This document shows, piece by piece, positions 10,467-20,244 of a stretch of DNA of 64,000 nt. The stretch is taken from positions 1-64,000 of the forward strand of contig NZ_CALBWS010000010.1 of assembly GCF_937468385.1 (NCBI RefSeq), read 5' to 3'. The notes below the pieces were generated by a model. It was not told the DNA's origin. It did not search any database and worked only from the letters and a program-made list of their open reading frames with translations. The number at the start of each line of letters is the position of its first letter. Within the stretch, counting starts at the first letter, position 1. The translations under genes and the position numbers were made by a program. Origin of the DNA: Neobacillus rhizosphaerae. Lineage in GTDB: Bacteria; Bacillota; Bacilli; Bacillales; Cytobacillaceae.

Positions 10467-11813
10467 ATGATGATCACAAATACGTATAAAAAATATTGGA
10501 ATGAAGAAAGAGAAACATTGCATCCAAAGAAAAGAGAGGCCATTATTTTAGCAAGAATTAAAGAGCAATTAGAATATGTCTACAATAAGCTGCCTTTTTA
10601 TCGAAAACATTATGATCGCCACCATTTTAAACCCTCAGATGTCAAAACACTTGAAGATTTCACTACGAAGGTACCCATTATTACCAAAAAAATGCTTGTA
10701 GAGGACCAAAAAGAACATCCAATTTTCGGTAGTTATACTGGTCAATTTGAACCTGAAGAAATCGCAAGAATTCAAGGATCCAGCGGTACCTCCGGGATAC
10801 CGACACTTTATCAAGTAAGTAATAAGGACTGGGAAAGAGCATCCGAACTACATGCCATGGCCTTGTGGTCTACGGGCTTAAGACCTCATGATACGATCCA
10901 AATCAGTTTTCCATTCTCTCTTTTCTTTGGCGGCTGGGGTATTCTACATGGTGCCGAACGGATTGGGTCTACAGTCTTTCCATTGGGAGCAATTGACTCA
11001 GACAGGCATTTAGAAATGATTGAGAGAATTAAACCTTCCACGTTTGCCGCTACACCGTCATATTTTTTGCATGTCATGAACAAATCTAGGGAAAAGCAGA
11101 TAGATTTATCGAAAAGTTCAGTAGTTAGACTTATTGCCGCGGGAGAAGCTGGCGGTTCCTTGCCTAGTACAAAGGAACTTTTGTCAACAGGATGGGGAGC
11201 AAGTTTATTTGATACAGGGTCCACTTCGGAAATGTATCCATTCATGACAAGTACATCCTGTGAGGCCCAAGCAGGGGTCCACCTTTATCAAGATGAAGTT
11301 TTTACTGAAATTGTAAGTGCTGAAGACTCAAATACACCGATCCCAATGGGAGAAAGAGGAGCCGTCGTATACACACACCTCTGGAGAAAATCACAGCCAA
11401 TGATTCGATTTTGGTCTGGTGACGAAAGCTTCATGACAAACGAACCATGTTCCTGTGGCCGTTCATATCCGCGACTTCCACATGGAATTCTTGGGAGATT
11501 AGACGACATGTTAATAATCAGGGGTGCAAACATTTACCCAAGTGCGATTGAAAATTGTGTTCGCTCCTTGATGTGGAGTGGTGCTGAATATCAGATTTTC
11601 GTGGACAAAAAGGGTGCCTTGGATGAAATGACCGTAAATATTGAATACCAAAACGGATATAACAACAGTCAGTTAGATTCTTTTAAAAAGGAGGCAGAAG
11701 AATTGTTTAAGAGTAAGCTTGGAGTACGTGTTGACGTTAATCTATATGAGCAGGGTATCCTGCCTGAAACAGTATTTAAAGCCCGTAGAGTGATTGATCA
11801 TCGTAAAATTTAA
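10467..11813 (+). CDS. Phenylacetate-CoA ligase-like AMP-forming enzyme
   Basis: A 448-residue member of the PaaK branch of the ANL superfamily: it activates a carboxylic acid with ATP and joins it to CoA. The P-loop is IQGSSGTSGIPTLYQVS (about residue 110). The A5-like motif is FDTGSTSEMYPFM, the adenylate site RFWSGDESF is followed by CSCGRSYPRL, and the hinge is ILGRLDDMLIIRGANIYP; the Cys-x-Cys-Gly element is typical of PaaK. The ATG at 10467 or the next at 10470 is preceded by CGAGGGGG; upstream codons are unlikely to be translated. No other aromatic-degradation genes are adjacent, so the acid substrate is unknown. Confidence 0.85.
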   Translation: MMITNTYKKYWNEERETLHPKKREAIILARIKEQLEYVYNKLPFYRKHYDRHHFKPSDVKTLEDFTTKVPIITKKMLVEDQKEHPIFGSYTGQFEPEEIARIQGSSGTSGIPTLYQVSNKDWERASELHAMALWSTGLRPHDTIQISFPFSLFFGGWGILHGAERIGSTVFPLGAIDSDRHLEMIERIKPSTFAATPSYFLHVMNKSREKQIDLSKSSVVRLIAAGEAGGSLPSTKELLSTGWGASLFDTGSTSEMYPFMTSTSCEAQAGVHLYQDEVFTEIVSAEDSNTPIPMGERGAVVYTHLWRKSQPMIRFWSGDESFMTNEPCSCGRSYPRLPHGILGRLDDMLIIRGANIYPSAIENCVRSLMWSGAEYQIFVDKKGALDEMTVNIEYQNGYNNSQLDSFKKEAEELFKSKLGVRVDVNLYEQGILPETVFKARRVIDHRKI

Positions 11814-11886
11814 ATTGGAAAAATGGTTTACTTTTTCAAAAAGTACCCATTTATAAAAAATAAATATAATTATTATTGGAGGGCTC

Positions 11887-11937
11887 ATGTTGATAAAAGA
11901 TGATTTGCTTCATCCAGCAATAGGTTTTTATAGTTAA
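11887..11937 (+). pseudogene. Sixteen-codon truncated frame behind the CoA ligase
   Basis: TTGGAGGG is followed by an ATG and 16 codons (MLIKDDLLHPAIGFYS), then a terminator. The good ribosome binding site and position suggest the start of a second operon gene whose body was deleted; it could also be a leader peptide. No family is recognised. Confidence 0.3.
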
Positions 11938-11941
11938 AATT

Positions 11942-11977
11942 AAATGGCTCAGTTCATTGAACAGAGCCATTTCTTAT
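11942..11977 (+). terminator. Intrinsic terminator
   Basis: AAATGGCTC (11942-11950) pairs with GAGCCATTT (11964-11972), followed by CTTATATTT. Confidence 0.75.
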
Positions 11978-12061
11978 ATTTATTTTCATTTGCGTGTTTA
12001 ACTAACTACCCATTAGTACAATAAGAAAAAACAAATTCCTAAAAATTTGTTAGGAACTTCC

Positions 12062-12298
12062 TTAGTTATGATTACGTTCATTTCCCCTTTTGAAATTCCC
12101 TGTTATCTTTGCCATTATTAATTGTAATGCCTTTTCATTTTCAGCAGCATTAATTTTTTTTAAAAATTGTTCAGCATCTTTCCCTTTTAAGATTTTCACT
12201 TGTTTCCCATAATAATCTAAAAAAACTGTATGATTCTTATTAACCCGATAACTAAAAGGGGCTGCGTCTAAACGATTTCTTTTATCGATATTGTCCAT
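12062..12298 (-). CDS. Small conserved-looking hypothetical protein
   Basis: A 78-residue charged protein (MDNIDKRNRLDAAPFSYRVN...) with a central LDYYGKQVKILKGKDAEQFLKKI segment and no membrane helix. The ATG at 12298 is preceded by GGAGGG; a TTG further upstream lies inside the binding site. The codon pattern looks coding. No family is recognised; it is likely cytoplasmic. Confidence 0.65.
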   Translation of the reverse strand: MDNIDKRNRLDAAPFSYRVNKNHTVFLDYYGKQVKILKGKDAEQFLKKINAAENEKALQLIMAKITGNFKRGNERNHN

Positions 12299-12736
12299 TT
12301 TACCCTCCAAAAAATATTTCTTCTTCCACTAAATTGCAGTAGTTTAAGAACAAGCCTTCACAATCTCTATACTTTATTTTAACATGAATATTCTGAATTT
12401 GTTGTAATACCAAGGAGAAACATATCAACATCCCTGTTTATTAGTCCATTTATGTATTGCAATTTGCATACGAAATTGTAGGTAGAAATGTAAGCATACA
12501 CCAGTATAAATGCTTTGGCTGTCTCAATTAAATCCTATTTGGACAATTCCTTATCGGATTGCTGACCAAAATAAATTAATGTATGTGTCTGCCCCTTTTT
12601 ACCAAAAACTAATCAGAAAGTTTACAGATAGGAAAATTAATTTTAATATAAAAATAGAATATTTGAAAAATACGGAAAATAATAGATTTATAATTAAGTC
12701 TATCTTATTTACTATTCTTTGTTCTGGAGTGATACA
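12299..12736. other. Intergenic region between divergent genes
   Basis: AT-rich DNA between the minus-strand small gene and the plus-strand regulator relic. A frame at 12510-12740 has no ribosome binding site and overlaps the next gene's start; I take it as chance. No clear promoter or -12/-24 site is seen. Confidence 0.35.
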
Positions 12737-13501
12737 ATGATAGCTCTTTTTAAAATGAATGATTTATATGAAGACCAAATTAAAAATTTATTAATAGATT
12801 TGGGATACCCAACTGCAAGTTTTTATTCAATTAATTCAATATTAGATCAGATCATGAATCCAATGGTTATTATTACACCTGTAATTTTTCAGAAAGAATT
12901 AGAGGGTCTTTCTTTTCCTATTATCCCTATCCCAATAACTATAGGAGATATAAAAAAGACTATAAAGGTATTGTTTGAAAACCCTGAACAAAGAGAGTAT
13001 TCGTTTATAACATCAAAGGAAGAAATAGAGTGGTTGAGAAAAGAAAACGGGGAACAGGTTATGAATGATGAGATTCAAGTCTCCTTATCAACAGAAAAGC
13101 AATCTGCTGTACTAAATCCTAATCATGTTTATCTAGCCCCAATATGGATGAAAGGCTTAATTTCTAACCCAGGAATTAAAAATTTACATTTTATTAAGCC
13201 TGCTTTCACTTCTTTGATACCTTTTTTACAGATAGCAGGATCATTAGTGAACTTAATTGAGGAAATTTTAAATGAAAGGTATCAAGTAGATGCAATAGTC
13301 AATTCAACACATGATGGAGTTGTTGCGATTGACAGAACAGGAAATATTAGATTGGTAAATGAACATGCAAAAACGATCTTAGGTGTAAAAGAGGATATGA
13401 AGGGAAGAAACATTACAGAGTTCATCCCACAATCGGATATGTTGCGAGTATTAGAAGCCGGGAAAACAAGGTTGGAACGAATCGAATCGCAATGGTTGTA
13501 A
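12737..13501 (+). pseudogene. Truncated sigma-54-dependent activator (sensor and PAS domains only)
   Basis: The 254 codons encode an N-terminal sensory region (VIITPVIFQKELEGLSFPII, about residues 40-60) followed by a PAS domain with DAIVNSTHDGVVAIDRTGNI and the NITEFIPQSDML loop. In Bacillus this arrangement normally continues into a sigma-54 AAA+ domain (GESGTGKE) and a Fis-type helix-turn-helix. Here the frame stops about 10 residues after the PAS domain, and nothing resembling an AAA+ domain follows. The ATG at 12737 has TCTGGAGTG upstream. A truncated sensor with residual function is possible, but a relic is more likely. Confidence 0.65.
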
Positions 13502-13680
13502 AGCATCAAGGATTTATATACAGACTGCGATGCTATTTTTGAATGAGTAACGGTTTGCGTTGTAAAGCCAGAGCAAGCGGTTGAGCCACAGGAGGAAAAG
13601 GATAAAAAGGAGAAGGCTTCAATTGTTTCTTAGAGCAAGACGACGAGACAGACGAGTGGGCAGGTTGTTGCTCTAAAAGA

Positions 13681-13785
13681 ATGCTATTAAATTATAATGA
13701 ATTAATTAAAATACAGAATACATTAAATAACTTAAGTAAACCACATGGCGGTTATTCTGACGGTTGGGACGTTTTTGTAGAATAA
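13681..13785 (+). pseudogene. Short gene fragment of unknown family
   Basis: Thirty-four codons from an ATG (MLLNYNELIKIQNTLNNLSK..., ending GGYSDGWDVFVE). The ending recalls RraB/DUF695-type small proteins, but this is too short to be sure. Upstream DNA (13502-13680) shows only out-of-frame coding-like scraps. Confidence 0.3.
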
Positions 13786-13824
13786 AAGAACTTCACGAGG
13801 ATGGTTCTTGTGGTTCATAACAGG

Positions 13825-13855
13825 GGGCCGGATTCAACAAGAATCCGGCCCTTAA
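13825..13855 (+). terminator. Strong hairpin, probable terminator
   Basis: GGGCCGGATTC and GAATCCGGCCC form a perfect 11-bp GC-rich stem with a five-base loop, followed by TTAAGATT; the U tract is weak. Confidence 0.6.
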
Positions 13856-14067
13856 GATTAACACCACCACATGGACGGTTCACCTGGTTTTTAATGAGGT
13901 AAGTGCCGACATAAAGAATCGTCCCCATGTTTGCCCCGAGAGATGTCCCTATAAATTGCCTGATTGACTGGTGCCCTCGATATAAAGATATTATGACGTG
14001 AATAAATTACAATTTTTCTCATCAACTTAAGAAATAAACAAATTAGTAAAGTGGGTGGGTGTAATAG

Positions 14068-15174
14068 ATGTCGCGAAACGGTTATCGGTTATTTACCATA
14101 ATTTCTTTAAACATGGTCTTTTTACTATTGTCATCCTGCAATCAATCACAAAGAAAAGAAGTTAGCCCAGAAAATAAAACTCCTCGTGAAGTTTTAGGTT
14201 TTTATACAGAGAAGGAAGGAAATTATCCAGGTTCTCAACCTACAGTTAATTCGCAATTCACCAATTTAAGCAGCATTGCGCCCTTTTGGTACAAGCTTGA
14301 TGATAAGCGTCCAGGCAGTCTTATTGATTCCGTTACAGCAGATCATAAGAGAATGGTTATTAAGAGCGCTCATGAAAATCATGTGAAGGTATATCTAGTT
14401 GTTCACAACCTCTTTTATGAAACCCAGGAGAAGGGCAAACAAGTGGCGAGTAATGTCATCAATAACGATATTAACCGCAATGTTTTCATTCAGAATTTAC
14501 GAAATGAAATAAATCAGTTCAGTTATGACGGTGTAAATATAGACATAGAAAATTTGTATTTGACTGACCGAGATTCCTTTAGTTTGATGATTAAAAAATT
14601 GTGTGATGCGCTGCATCGTGATGGAAAAGTAGTGACGGTTTCAGTCCCGGCAAACACAGGTGATTCGCGTGCTAATCCGTGGTCACCGTGGTTTGATTAC
14701 GCAAAGCTTGGTCTATTTGCAGATGGGTTAATGATTATGACCTACGATGAACACAACGCAAAAACAACACCCGGGTCAACGGCATCGTTGGATTGGACAG
14801 AAACAACGATTCGTTATGCATTGAATAAAGGAGTACTACCATCCAAAATTTTACTCGGTATCGCTGGTTATGGATGGGACTGGGACACAACAGCAAACAA
14901 AGCCTCTTATAGCTCCTATGCACTGTTAATGGGATATAAAACCAAATATAAAGCTGAAATTTTGTGGGACTCCCGTTCGCAAACACCTCATTTCGATTTT
15001 GTAGATGAACAAAACCATAGCCACCAGGCATGGTTTGAGAATAGTCACAGTCTAGGATTTAAACTAAACCTTGTGGAAAAATACAACTTACAAGGAATCG
15101 GGATTTGGCGACTCGGCTTAGAAGATCCTACGTACTGGACGGCTATACCCGAGAAAATAAAAGTAAAAAAATGA
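14068..15174 (+). CDS. Lipoprotein glycoside hydrolase family 18 (spore/cell-wall type)
   Basis: A 368-residue exported GH18 protein. The signal peptide ends in a lipobox with Cys24 (LLLSSC), so it should be anchored to the outer face of the membrane. The catalytic strand is YDGVNIDIEN with the acid/base glutamate at 161. MIMTYDEHN and LGIAGYGWDW are the later barrel motifs. This type (YaaH/YdhD/SleL-like) hydrolyses N-acetylglucosaminyl bonds in peptidoglycan or cortex; no LysM repeats are present, which sets it apart from YaaH and SleL. ATG at 14068 follows GGGTGGGTG. It stands alone, and its timing of expression cannot be read from the sequence. Confidence 0.85.
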   Translation: MSRNGYRLFTIISLNMVFLLLSSCNQSQRKEVSPENKTPREVLGFYTEKEGNYPGSQPTVNSQFTNLSSIAPFWYKLDDKRPGSLIDSVTADHKRMVIKSAHENHVKVYLVVHNLFYETQEKGKQVASNVINNDINRNVFIQNLRNEINQFSYDGVNIDIENLYLTDRDSFSLMIKKLCDALHRDGKVVTVSVPANTGDSRANPWSPWFDYAKLGLFADGLMIMTYDEHNAKTTPGSTASLDWTETTIRYALNKGVLPSKILLGIAGYGWDWDTTANKASYSSYALLMGYKTKYKAEILWDSRSQTPHFDFVDEQNHSHQAWFENSHSLGFKLNLVEKYNLQGIGIWRLGLEDPTYWTAIPEKIKVKK

Positions 15175-15313
15175 TGTTGAATGTTTTAGGTAGGAAAGAA
15201 AGGGTGGTTTTCTCCTTGGCCTAAGTAGCAAATACTACTTTTGGTACATCTTTTTATGATTGCGAATGCCTTTAGATGGTGCTTCGCACTTATTTTTGAA
15301 ACCTCAACTTTAA

Positions 15314-15660
15314 TTACTTATTACTTAGGAATTGTATAACCTTGTTGTTTACACTATTAGTCGCTTCGGTGAAGAAAATGTGGCCGGCACCTGGAACAGT
15401 AAAAAGCTCAGTCCCTTGAATATTTTTAGCAAAGGTTTCCTCATTTCTATAGGGAACCAATACATCAGAATCACCATGGATTACTAGGGTTGGAACATTA
15501 ATTTCACCTAATTCGTTAGAGGTATCATGTGCAAGACATGCTTGAAGTTGTGATAAATAGCAGTGGGGCGGAGTTACAATTTCAATTCGTTTTTCAATAT
15601 CTTCATGGATTAATTCCGAATGTGCATTAATAAAAGCTTGACTATAAACAATGGGACTTT
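15314..15660 (-). pseudogene. C-terminal half of an alpha/beta hydrolase
   Basis: Read on the minus strand, an uninterrupted frame ends at 15314 and contains the late motifs of an alpha/beta hydrolase: the acidic strand VPTLVIHGDSDVLVPYRNEE and the catalytic-His strand FTVPGAGHIFF. A TAA closes the frame immediately upstream at about 15660, so the nucleophile half is absent. It belongs to the group annotated as alpha/beta fold hydrolases in Bacillus. Confidence 0.75.
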
Positions 15661-15784
15661 TTTAAGTGACAATTATGAGGTTACTAATAACAGGATACAT
15701 AACTTAATCTTCTAAAGTAACATAAAACAACAACATCTGGAAAAAATGTATATGATACGGTCATTAATAGAATGAGGTGACAGC

Positions 15785-16990
15785 ATGAATCCCTACATCG
15801 AGGTCAGAAGTGTCTCTAAAATTTTTGGTAATAATTCGAAAGCAGCGATTGATCTATTGAAACAGGGTAAGACCAAAAAGGAAATTTTAAAGGCAACAGG
15901 ACAGACAGTTGGGGTAAAAAATGTTTCCTTCGAAATCTATCCTGGTGAAATTTTTGTCATCATGGGTTTATCCGGAAGTGGGAAATCCACCTTAATCCGC
16001 ATGTTTAACAGGCTGATTGAACCAACAATCGGAGAAATACTGATAGAGAATGAAGATATCGTGAAGATGAGTGAGGCAAGACTGAGGGAAGTAAGACAGA
16101 AAAAGATTAGTATGGTGTTTCAAAACTTTGCTTTGTTTCCTCATAAAACGATTGTGGAAAATACGGAATATGGGCTGGAAATTCAAAAAGTCCCCGCTGA
16201 ACAGCGCCGCAAAACAGCGCTTAGTTCGCTAGAGGTTGTCGGTTTAAAAGGTTACGAAAACCAGCTGCCTAAACAATTGAGCGGCGGCATGCAGCAACGG
16301 GTGGGACTGGCCAGGGCTCTTGCAAGTAACACTGCTGTAATCTTGATGGACGAGGCCTTTAGTGCACTTGATCCGCTAATTCGGAAAGATATGCAGGATG
16401 AATTGCTGGAAATCCAAGAAAAATACAAGAAAACGATTATCTTTATCACCCATGATTTAGATGAAGCACTGCGCATCGGCGACCGGATTGCGTTGATGAA
16501 GGATGGCAGTATCATTCAGCTGGGAACACCTGAACAAATTTTGATGAGTCCCGCCAATGAATTTGTCGAGAAGTTTGTGGAAGACGTTAATTTATCCAAA
16601 ATATTAACAGCCTCCCATGTGATGAAACGGGCAGAAAAAATCGCTTTTGACCGAGGGCCGCGGGTAGCGTTGGAAATTATGCGGAAGCAGGGATACTCCA
16701 GCATTTTTGTCGTTGATCGCAATCGGAAAATTCTTGGCGCCATTACCGCTGAGCAGGCACGGCAGGCCATTGAACATAAGCAAACCATTGGGGATGTCAT
16801 GACAACCGATATTCCAACTGTCTCTGGTGAAACATTACTGACTGATTTAATGGATGTAATGGCCACATCGATTCTGCCCATCTCCGTTATCGATGAAGAA
16901 AACCGCTTACAAGGAATTGTCATTCGCGGCGCCGTTATCGGTGCTTTGGCAGGAAATAAAGATTCCTTGAACGATTTGGAGAGTGAATGA
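15785..16990 (+). CDS. opuAA: Glycine betaine/proline ABC transporter ATP-binding protein
   Basis: A 401-residue ATPase that powers uptake of osmoprotectants. The Walker A is GLSGSGKST (61-69), the Q-loop VFQNFALFPH, the signature LSGGMQQRVGLARAL, the Walker B VILMDEAFSALDPL and the switch His is in FITHDLDEA. Two CBS domains follow (about 280-395), the ionic-strength sensor known from OpuA. ATG at 15785 has GAGGTGA upstream. TATATGAT at about 15748-15755 is a candidate -10. It forms an operon with the permease/binding-protein gene one base downstream. Confidence 0.94.
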   Translation: MNPYIEVRSVSKIFGNNSKAAIDLLKQGKTKKEILKATGQTVGVKNVSFEIYPGEIFVIMGLSGSGKSTLIRMFNRLIEPTIGEILIENEDIVKMSEARLREVRQKKISMVFQNFALFPHKTIVENTEYGLEIQKVPAEQRRKTALSSLEVVGLKGYENQLPKQLSGGMQQRVGLARALASNTAVILMDEAFSALDPLIRKDMQDELLEIQEKYKKTIIFITHDLDEALRIGDRIALMKDGSIIQLGTPEQILMSPANEFVEKFVEDVNLSKILTASHVMKRAEKIAFDRGPRVALEIMRKQGYSSIFVVDRNRKILGAITAEQARQAIEHKQTIGDVMTTDIPTVSGETLLTDLMDVMATSILPISVIDEENRLQGIVIRGAVIGALAGNKDSLNDLESE

Positions 16991-16991
16991 G

Positions 16992-18719
16992 ATGAATATA
17001 CCGAAAATTCCTTTAGGAGATTGGTTAGACGCTCTGGTCAGGTGGGTCACCGTTGCCTTTTCCGGATTTTTTTCCTTGGTAACCACCGCCATCGAGTCCA
17101 TATTAGATATCATAGTGAATGTATTAAGTGCGGGTCCGCCCATCATCTTAATCATCGTCTTAACGCTATTAGTCATCTATACCAGCAGATGGCCATTAGG
17201 AATTTTTACGCTCATCAGTTTGCTCTTGATTGATAACCTGGGCTATTGGGATTCCAGTATTCAAACCATTGCGATTGTTTTATTATCAGGATTACTTACC
17301 ATCATCATCGGAATCCCAGTTGGAATCTGGTGTGCTCAACGAAAAACGGTGCATCGAATCGTAACGCCGATTTTGGACTTTATGCAGACCATGCCGGCAT
17401 TTGTCTATTTAATTCCTTCAATATTATTTTTTGGAATCGGGGTGGTACCGGGAATTATTGCCTCGTTTATTTTTGCGATTGCACCAACGATCCGAATGAC
17501 CAATCTGGGCATTAAGGAAGTCCCGAAGGATTTAATCGAAGCAGCCGATGCCTTTGGTTCCAGCAACAGCCAAAAATTGTTAAAGGTTCAATTACCAATC
17601 GCCACACCAACGATTATGGCCGGTGTCAACCAAAGCATTATGCTGGCCCTTTCGATGGTGGTGACGGCATCATTAGTCGGTGCACCGGGGCTTGGGGCAG
17701 ATGTTTACCGGGCAGTCAGTCAAATTGACGTAGGAAGAGGTTTCGAAGCGGGATTATCCATTGTGTTTATCGCCGTTATTCTCGACCGGATTTCGCAAAA
17801 TTTACGGAATCCGGCATATGAGAATTTGCTCAAGAAAAAATTTGCCTTTTCCATTTTAGCTGTCCTGGTCATCGTGACAGCGATTGTGACAGGAGTTATA
17901 AAAGAAACGGCTAAAAATAAGGACGGCAACAGTATTGGTGCCCAAACGAATTATCACATTATCGGGATTGAACCTGGTGCGGGAATTATGGCACAAGCGA
18001 ATAAGGCCATCAAGGATTATCAGTTGAATGATTGGCAGCTGGCAGAAGGTTCATCTGCCGCCATGGCAACCGAATTGAAGAAAGCTTATGATCATAAGAA
18101 ACCCATCATTGTCACCGGATGGGCACCGCATTGGATGTTCACGACTTACGATCTTAAATTTCTTAAAGACCCAAATAAATCCTTTGGAGAGGTTGAAGAT
18201 ATTCATACCATTGTAAGAAAAGGTTTGAAACAGGATGCGCCAGGTGCATATACCATCCTCGATCAATTTATCTGGAAACCAGATGATATGGAAAAAGTGA
18301 TGGTGGATATTAAAGACAGGATGGACCCATCTGTAGCAGCTGATAAGTGGATTAAGGCTAACGGGGACAAAGTGGCGCAATGGACAAAGGGTGCCGATGG
18401 AGGCAATGGGGAAAAAATCAATCTTGTCTATGTCGCTTGGGATACAGAAATCGCAAGTACAAATGTCATAGCTAAGGTTCTAGAGCAGAATGGCTATGAT
18501 GTGAAATTAAGTCAAGTGGAGGTCGGTCCTATGTTTGCCGGTGTGGCCAACGGAAGTGTGGACGGTATGGTGGCCGCCTGGCTGCCTAGTACCCATAATA
18601 AATATTATAAGCAATATAAAAACGATCTTGTTGATTTAGGAACCAACCTCCATGGAACCAAGAATGGATTGGTTGTACCAAAGTATATGGATATTGATTC
18701 CATTGAAGATTTGAAGTAA
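16992..18719 (+). CDS. opuABC: Fused glycine betaine permease and substrate-binding protein (OpuAB-OpuAC)
   Basis: A 575-residue fusion. The N-terminal 280 residues form a betaine-type permease (GIPVGIWCAQRKTVHRI, MQTMPAFVYLIPSIL, LIEAADAFGSSNSQKLLKV, QSIMLALSMVV). After a further membrane anchor (about 285-305) comes a binding protein with the aromatic-cage motifs HIIGIEPGAGIM, VTGWAPHWMF and VYVAWDTEIASTNVI. B. subtilis makes these as two proteins, while Lactococcus OpuA has the fusion. The two lobes run in the same order as in B. subtilis OpuAC. The ATG at 16992 is preferred to the GTG at 16983 because GGAG at 16979 is well spaced only for the ATG. Confidence 0.92.
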   Translation: MNIPKIPLGDWLDALVRWVTVAFSGFFSLVTTAIESILDIIVNVLSAGPPIILIIVLTLLVIYTSRWPLGIFTLISLLLIDNLGYWDSSIQTIAIVLLSGLLTIIIGIPVGIWCAQRKTVHRIVTPILDFMQTMPAFVYLIPSILFFGIGVVPGIIASFIFAIAPTIRMTNLGIKEVPKDLIEAADAFGSSNSQKLLKVQLPIATPTIMAGVNQSIMLALSMVVTASLVGAPGLGADVYRAVSQIDVGRGFEAGLSIVFIAVILDRISQNLRNPAYENLLKKKFAFSILAVLVIVTAIVTGVIKETAKNKDGNSIGAQTNYHIIGIEPGAGIMAQANKAIKDYQLNDWQLAEGSSAAMATELKKAYDHKKPIIVTGWAPHWMFTTYDLKFLKDPNKSFGEVEDIHTIVRKGLKQDAPGAYTILDQFIWKPDDMEKVMVDIKDRMDPSVAADKWIKANGDKVAQWTKGADGGNGEKINLVYVAWDTEIASTNVIAKVLEQNGYDVKLSQVEVGPMFAGVANGSVDGMVAAWLPSTHNKYYKQYKNDLVDLGTNLHGTKNGLVVPKYMDIDSIEDLK

Positions 18720-18860
18720 ATTACTGGGATTATCCATTCATTCGGTGCCAGCTAACTTTTTAAATAAATTTAATTAAAGTTCTACCGTCTTGTACGGTGA
18801 AGCAAATTACGAACATTTCGGGGAACAACCTGGAATATAAAAAACTTGGTCTATAGAACA

Positions 18861-18890
18861 AGGTTTGCCATTTTTGGTAAACCTCTTTTT
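18861..18890 (+). terminator. Intrinsic terminator downstream of opuABC
   Basis: AGGTTTGCC and GGTAAACCT (18861-18882) form a 9-bp stem with one G-U, followed by CTTTTT. It lies 140 bases after the opuABC stop, and nothing else is seen between. Confidence 0.75.
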
Positions 18891-19131
18891 CGGAATCTGG
18901 AAAAGGATGAAAAAAAGAACTCAACCTCATTAGTTGGTAAGGAGGGGAACCTAAGTATGATAGTAGAGACTCAGGCACCGTGATTCAAGGTCAATCCTCA
19001 ATTAAAATTATTATTTTGTATTATAAAACAGTTCGTGTTGTTTTTGAAACTAAGGATATTATTTTAGGAAAAAAAGCATGTTAGAAAATGTATCAAAGTG
19101 TGCTTTTGTTTTTGAAACAATAGACTTTCGG

Positions 19132-19137
19132 TATAAT
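19132..19137 (+). promoter_or_regulatory. -10 box of the second epimerase gene
   Basis: TATAAT within CGGTATAATAAAAG, the same block as before copy A. TTTTTG 17 bases upstream (19109-19114) is a weak -35. Confidence 0.5.
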
Positions 19138-19174
19138 AAAAGGAAACAATGCAGACCAGAGATGAGGAGATAAG

Positions 19175-20047
19175 ATGATAGGTATTGAAAATGATTGGTT
19201 GAAGGTGGAAATCAGTCACCATGGAGCAGAGGTACGGAAAGTGGAGCATAAGAAAAACGGACTGGAATACATGTGGACGGGGAATCCCGCCTATTGGGGA
19301 CGTGTCTCACCGGTGTTATTTCCGATTGTAGGACGTTTAAAGGAAGACCGCTATCAACTCGAGGGTGAGACCTACGAAATGTCACAACATGGTTTTTTGC
19401 GTGATGTGGAATTTGAGGTGGATGATCAGACTACAACAGACGTTTCTTTTCGTTTCGAGTCTGGCGGACGATACAGCCATGTTTATCCTTACGAGTTTAT
19501 AGCGATAATTCGTTATACCCTCAATGAGGACATACTGACTGTTCGTTGGGAAATCGTAAATAAAAACAAGGAAGAGATGTATTTTTCTATTGGTGCCCAT
19601 CCCGCATTTAGGATTCCAATCTTAGAAAATGAAACAATGATGGACTATAAATTTCAGTTAATTCCTGCTGCAAATAAGATTGTGATGGAATATGAGTTAG
19701 AGAATTCTCTGATTCGCGAGAAAGGAATTGCCAATGATCTAGTATCGATTCCACTCACTGACTCCCTATTTGCGCATGATGCACTTATTTATAGCAATAT
19801 TGATCAAGTTACACTGTCATCGAATAAGTCGAATCATGGTGTAGAAGTAAGGTTCGAAGGATTTCCGTTCGTTGGAATTTGGTCGAAATACACAGATGGT
19901 AAGATGGCTCCGTTTGTTTGCATCGAACCGTGGTACGGTATTGCTGATACATACAAGACAACTGGAAACTTAAAGGAGAAATTTGGAATCAATAAGCTTC
20001 AACCAAGAGAAGCATTCAGGGCAGAGTATAAAATGAAGTTTAAATGA
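19175..20047 (+). CDS. Aldose 1-epimerase family protein, LacX-like (copy B)
   Basis: A 290-residue paralogue of the protein at 973-1851, with the same landmarks (SPVLFPIVGRLKEDRYQL, SQHGFLRD, SIGAHPAFRIPILENET, PFVCIEPWYGIAD). GATGAGGAGATAAG precedes the ATG at 19175, and the upstream ATG seen in copy A is out of frame here, which fixes the start for both copies. Differences are spread along the length rather than clustered, so both copies have probably been kept under selection. Substrate unknown. Confidence 0.88.
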   Translation: MIGIENDWLKVEISHHGAEVRKVEHKKNGLEYMWTGNPAYWGRVSPVLFPIVGRLKEDRYQLEGETYEMSQHGFLRDVEFEVDDQTTTDVSFRFESGGRYSHVYPYEFIAIIRYTLNEDILTVRWEIVNKNKEEMYFSIGAHPAFRIPILENETMMDYKFQLIPAANKIVMEYELENSLIREKGIANDLVSIPLTDSLFAHDALIYSNIDQVTLSSNKSNHGVEVRFEGFPFVGIWSKYTDGKMAPFVCIEPWYGIADTYKTTGNLKEKFGINKLQPREAFRAEYKMKFK

Positions 20048-20087
20048 GACAAGGGGATGATTCTCATGTTTTATAATTAAGTACTGT

Positions 20088-20112
20088 AAAAAAACCAGCA
20101 GACACTGTCTGC
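20088..20112 (-). terminator. Minus-strand hairpin with U tract
   Basis: GCAGACA and TGTCTGC pair around one base at 20098-20112. On the minus strand the stem is followed by TGG and a T7 run. It lies 130 bases beyond the stop of the kinase-like gene and may end its transcript. Confidence 0.55.
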
Positions 20113-20244
20113 CGATTTCTAAATCAAAAACATTATTGCTGTAAAAACGCCAGCTGAATAAAGAATAATACTGCAAAGACATAAAGAAGTGGATGATTTA
20201 TATGAAACAGAACCCGTTATCATTTTTTTGAGTCCCGTTACCAT

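Larger units (their letters stand above)
18980..20047 (+). repeat. Copy B of the epimerase segmental duplication
   Basis: Partner of 715-1851. Homology starts near GATTCAAGGTCA and continues through the promoter block into the whole gene; after the stop codons the two copies diverge. Confidence 0.7.

Noticed and set aside
10886..11245. 119-codon minus-strand frame inside the CoA ligase gene
   Set aside because: Antisense shadow of a gene with complete ANL motifs.
16516..16923. 135-codon minus-strand frame inside opuAA
   Set aside because: Shadow of the CBS-domain coding region; no start site.
16992..18719. Swapped lobe order in the OpuAC part (HIIGIEPGAGIM before VYVAWDTEIAS) looked like a circular permutation
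   Set aside because: As I recall its sequence, B. subtilis OpuAC has the same order, so this is normal for the family; only the fusion to the permease differs.
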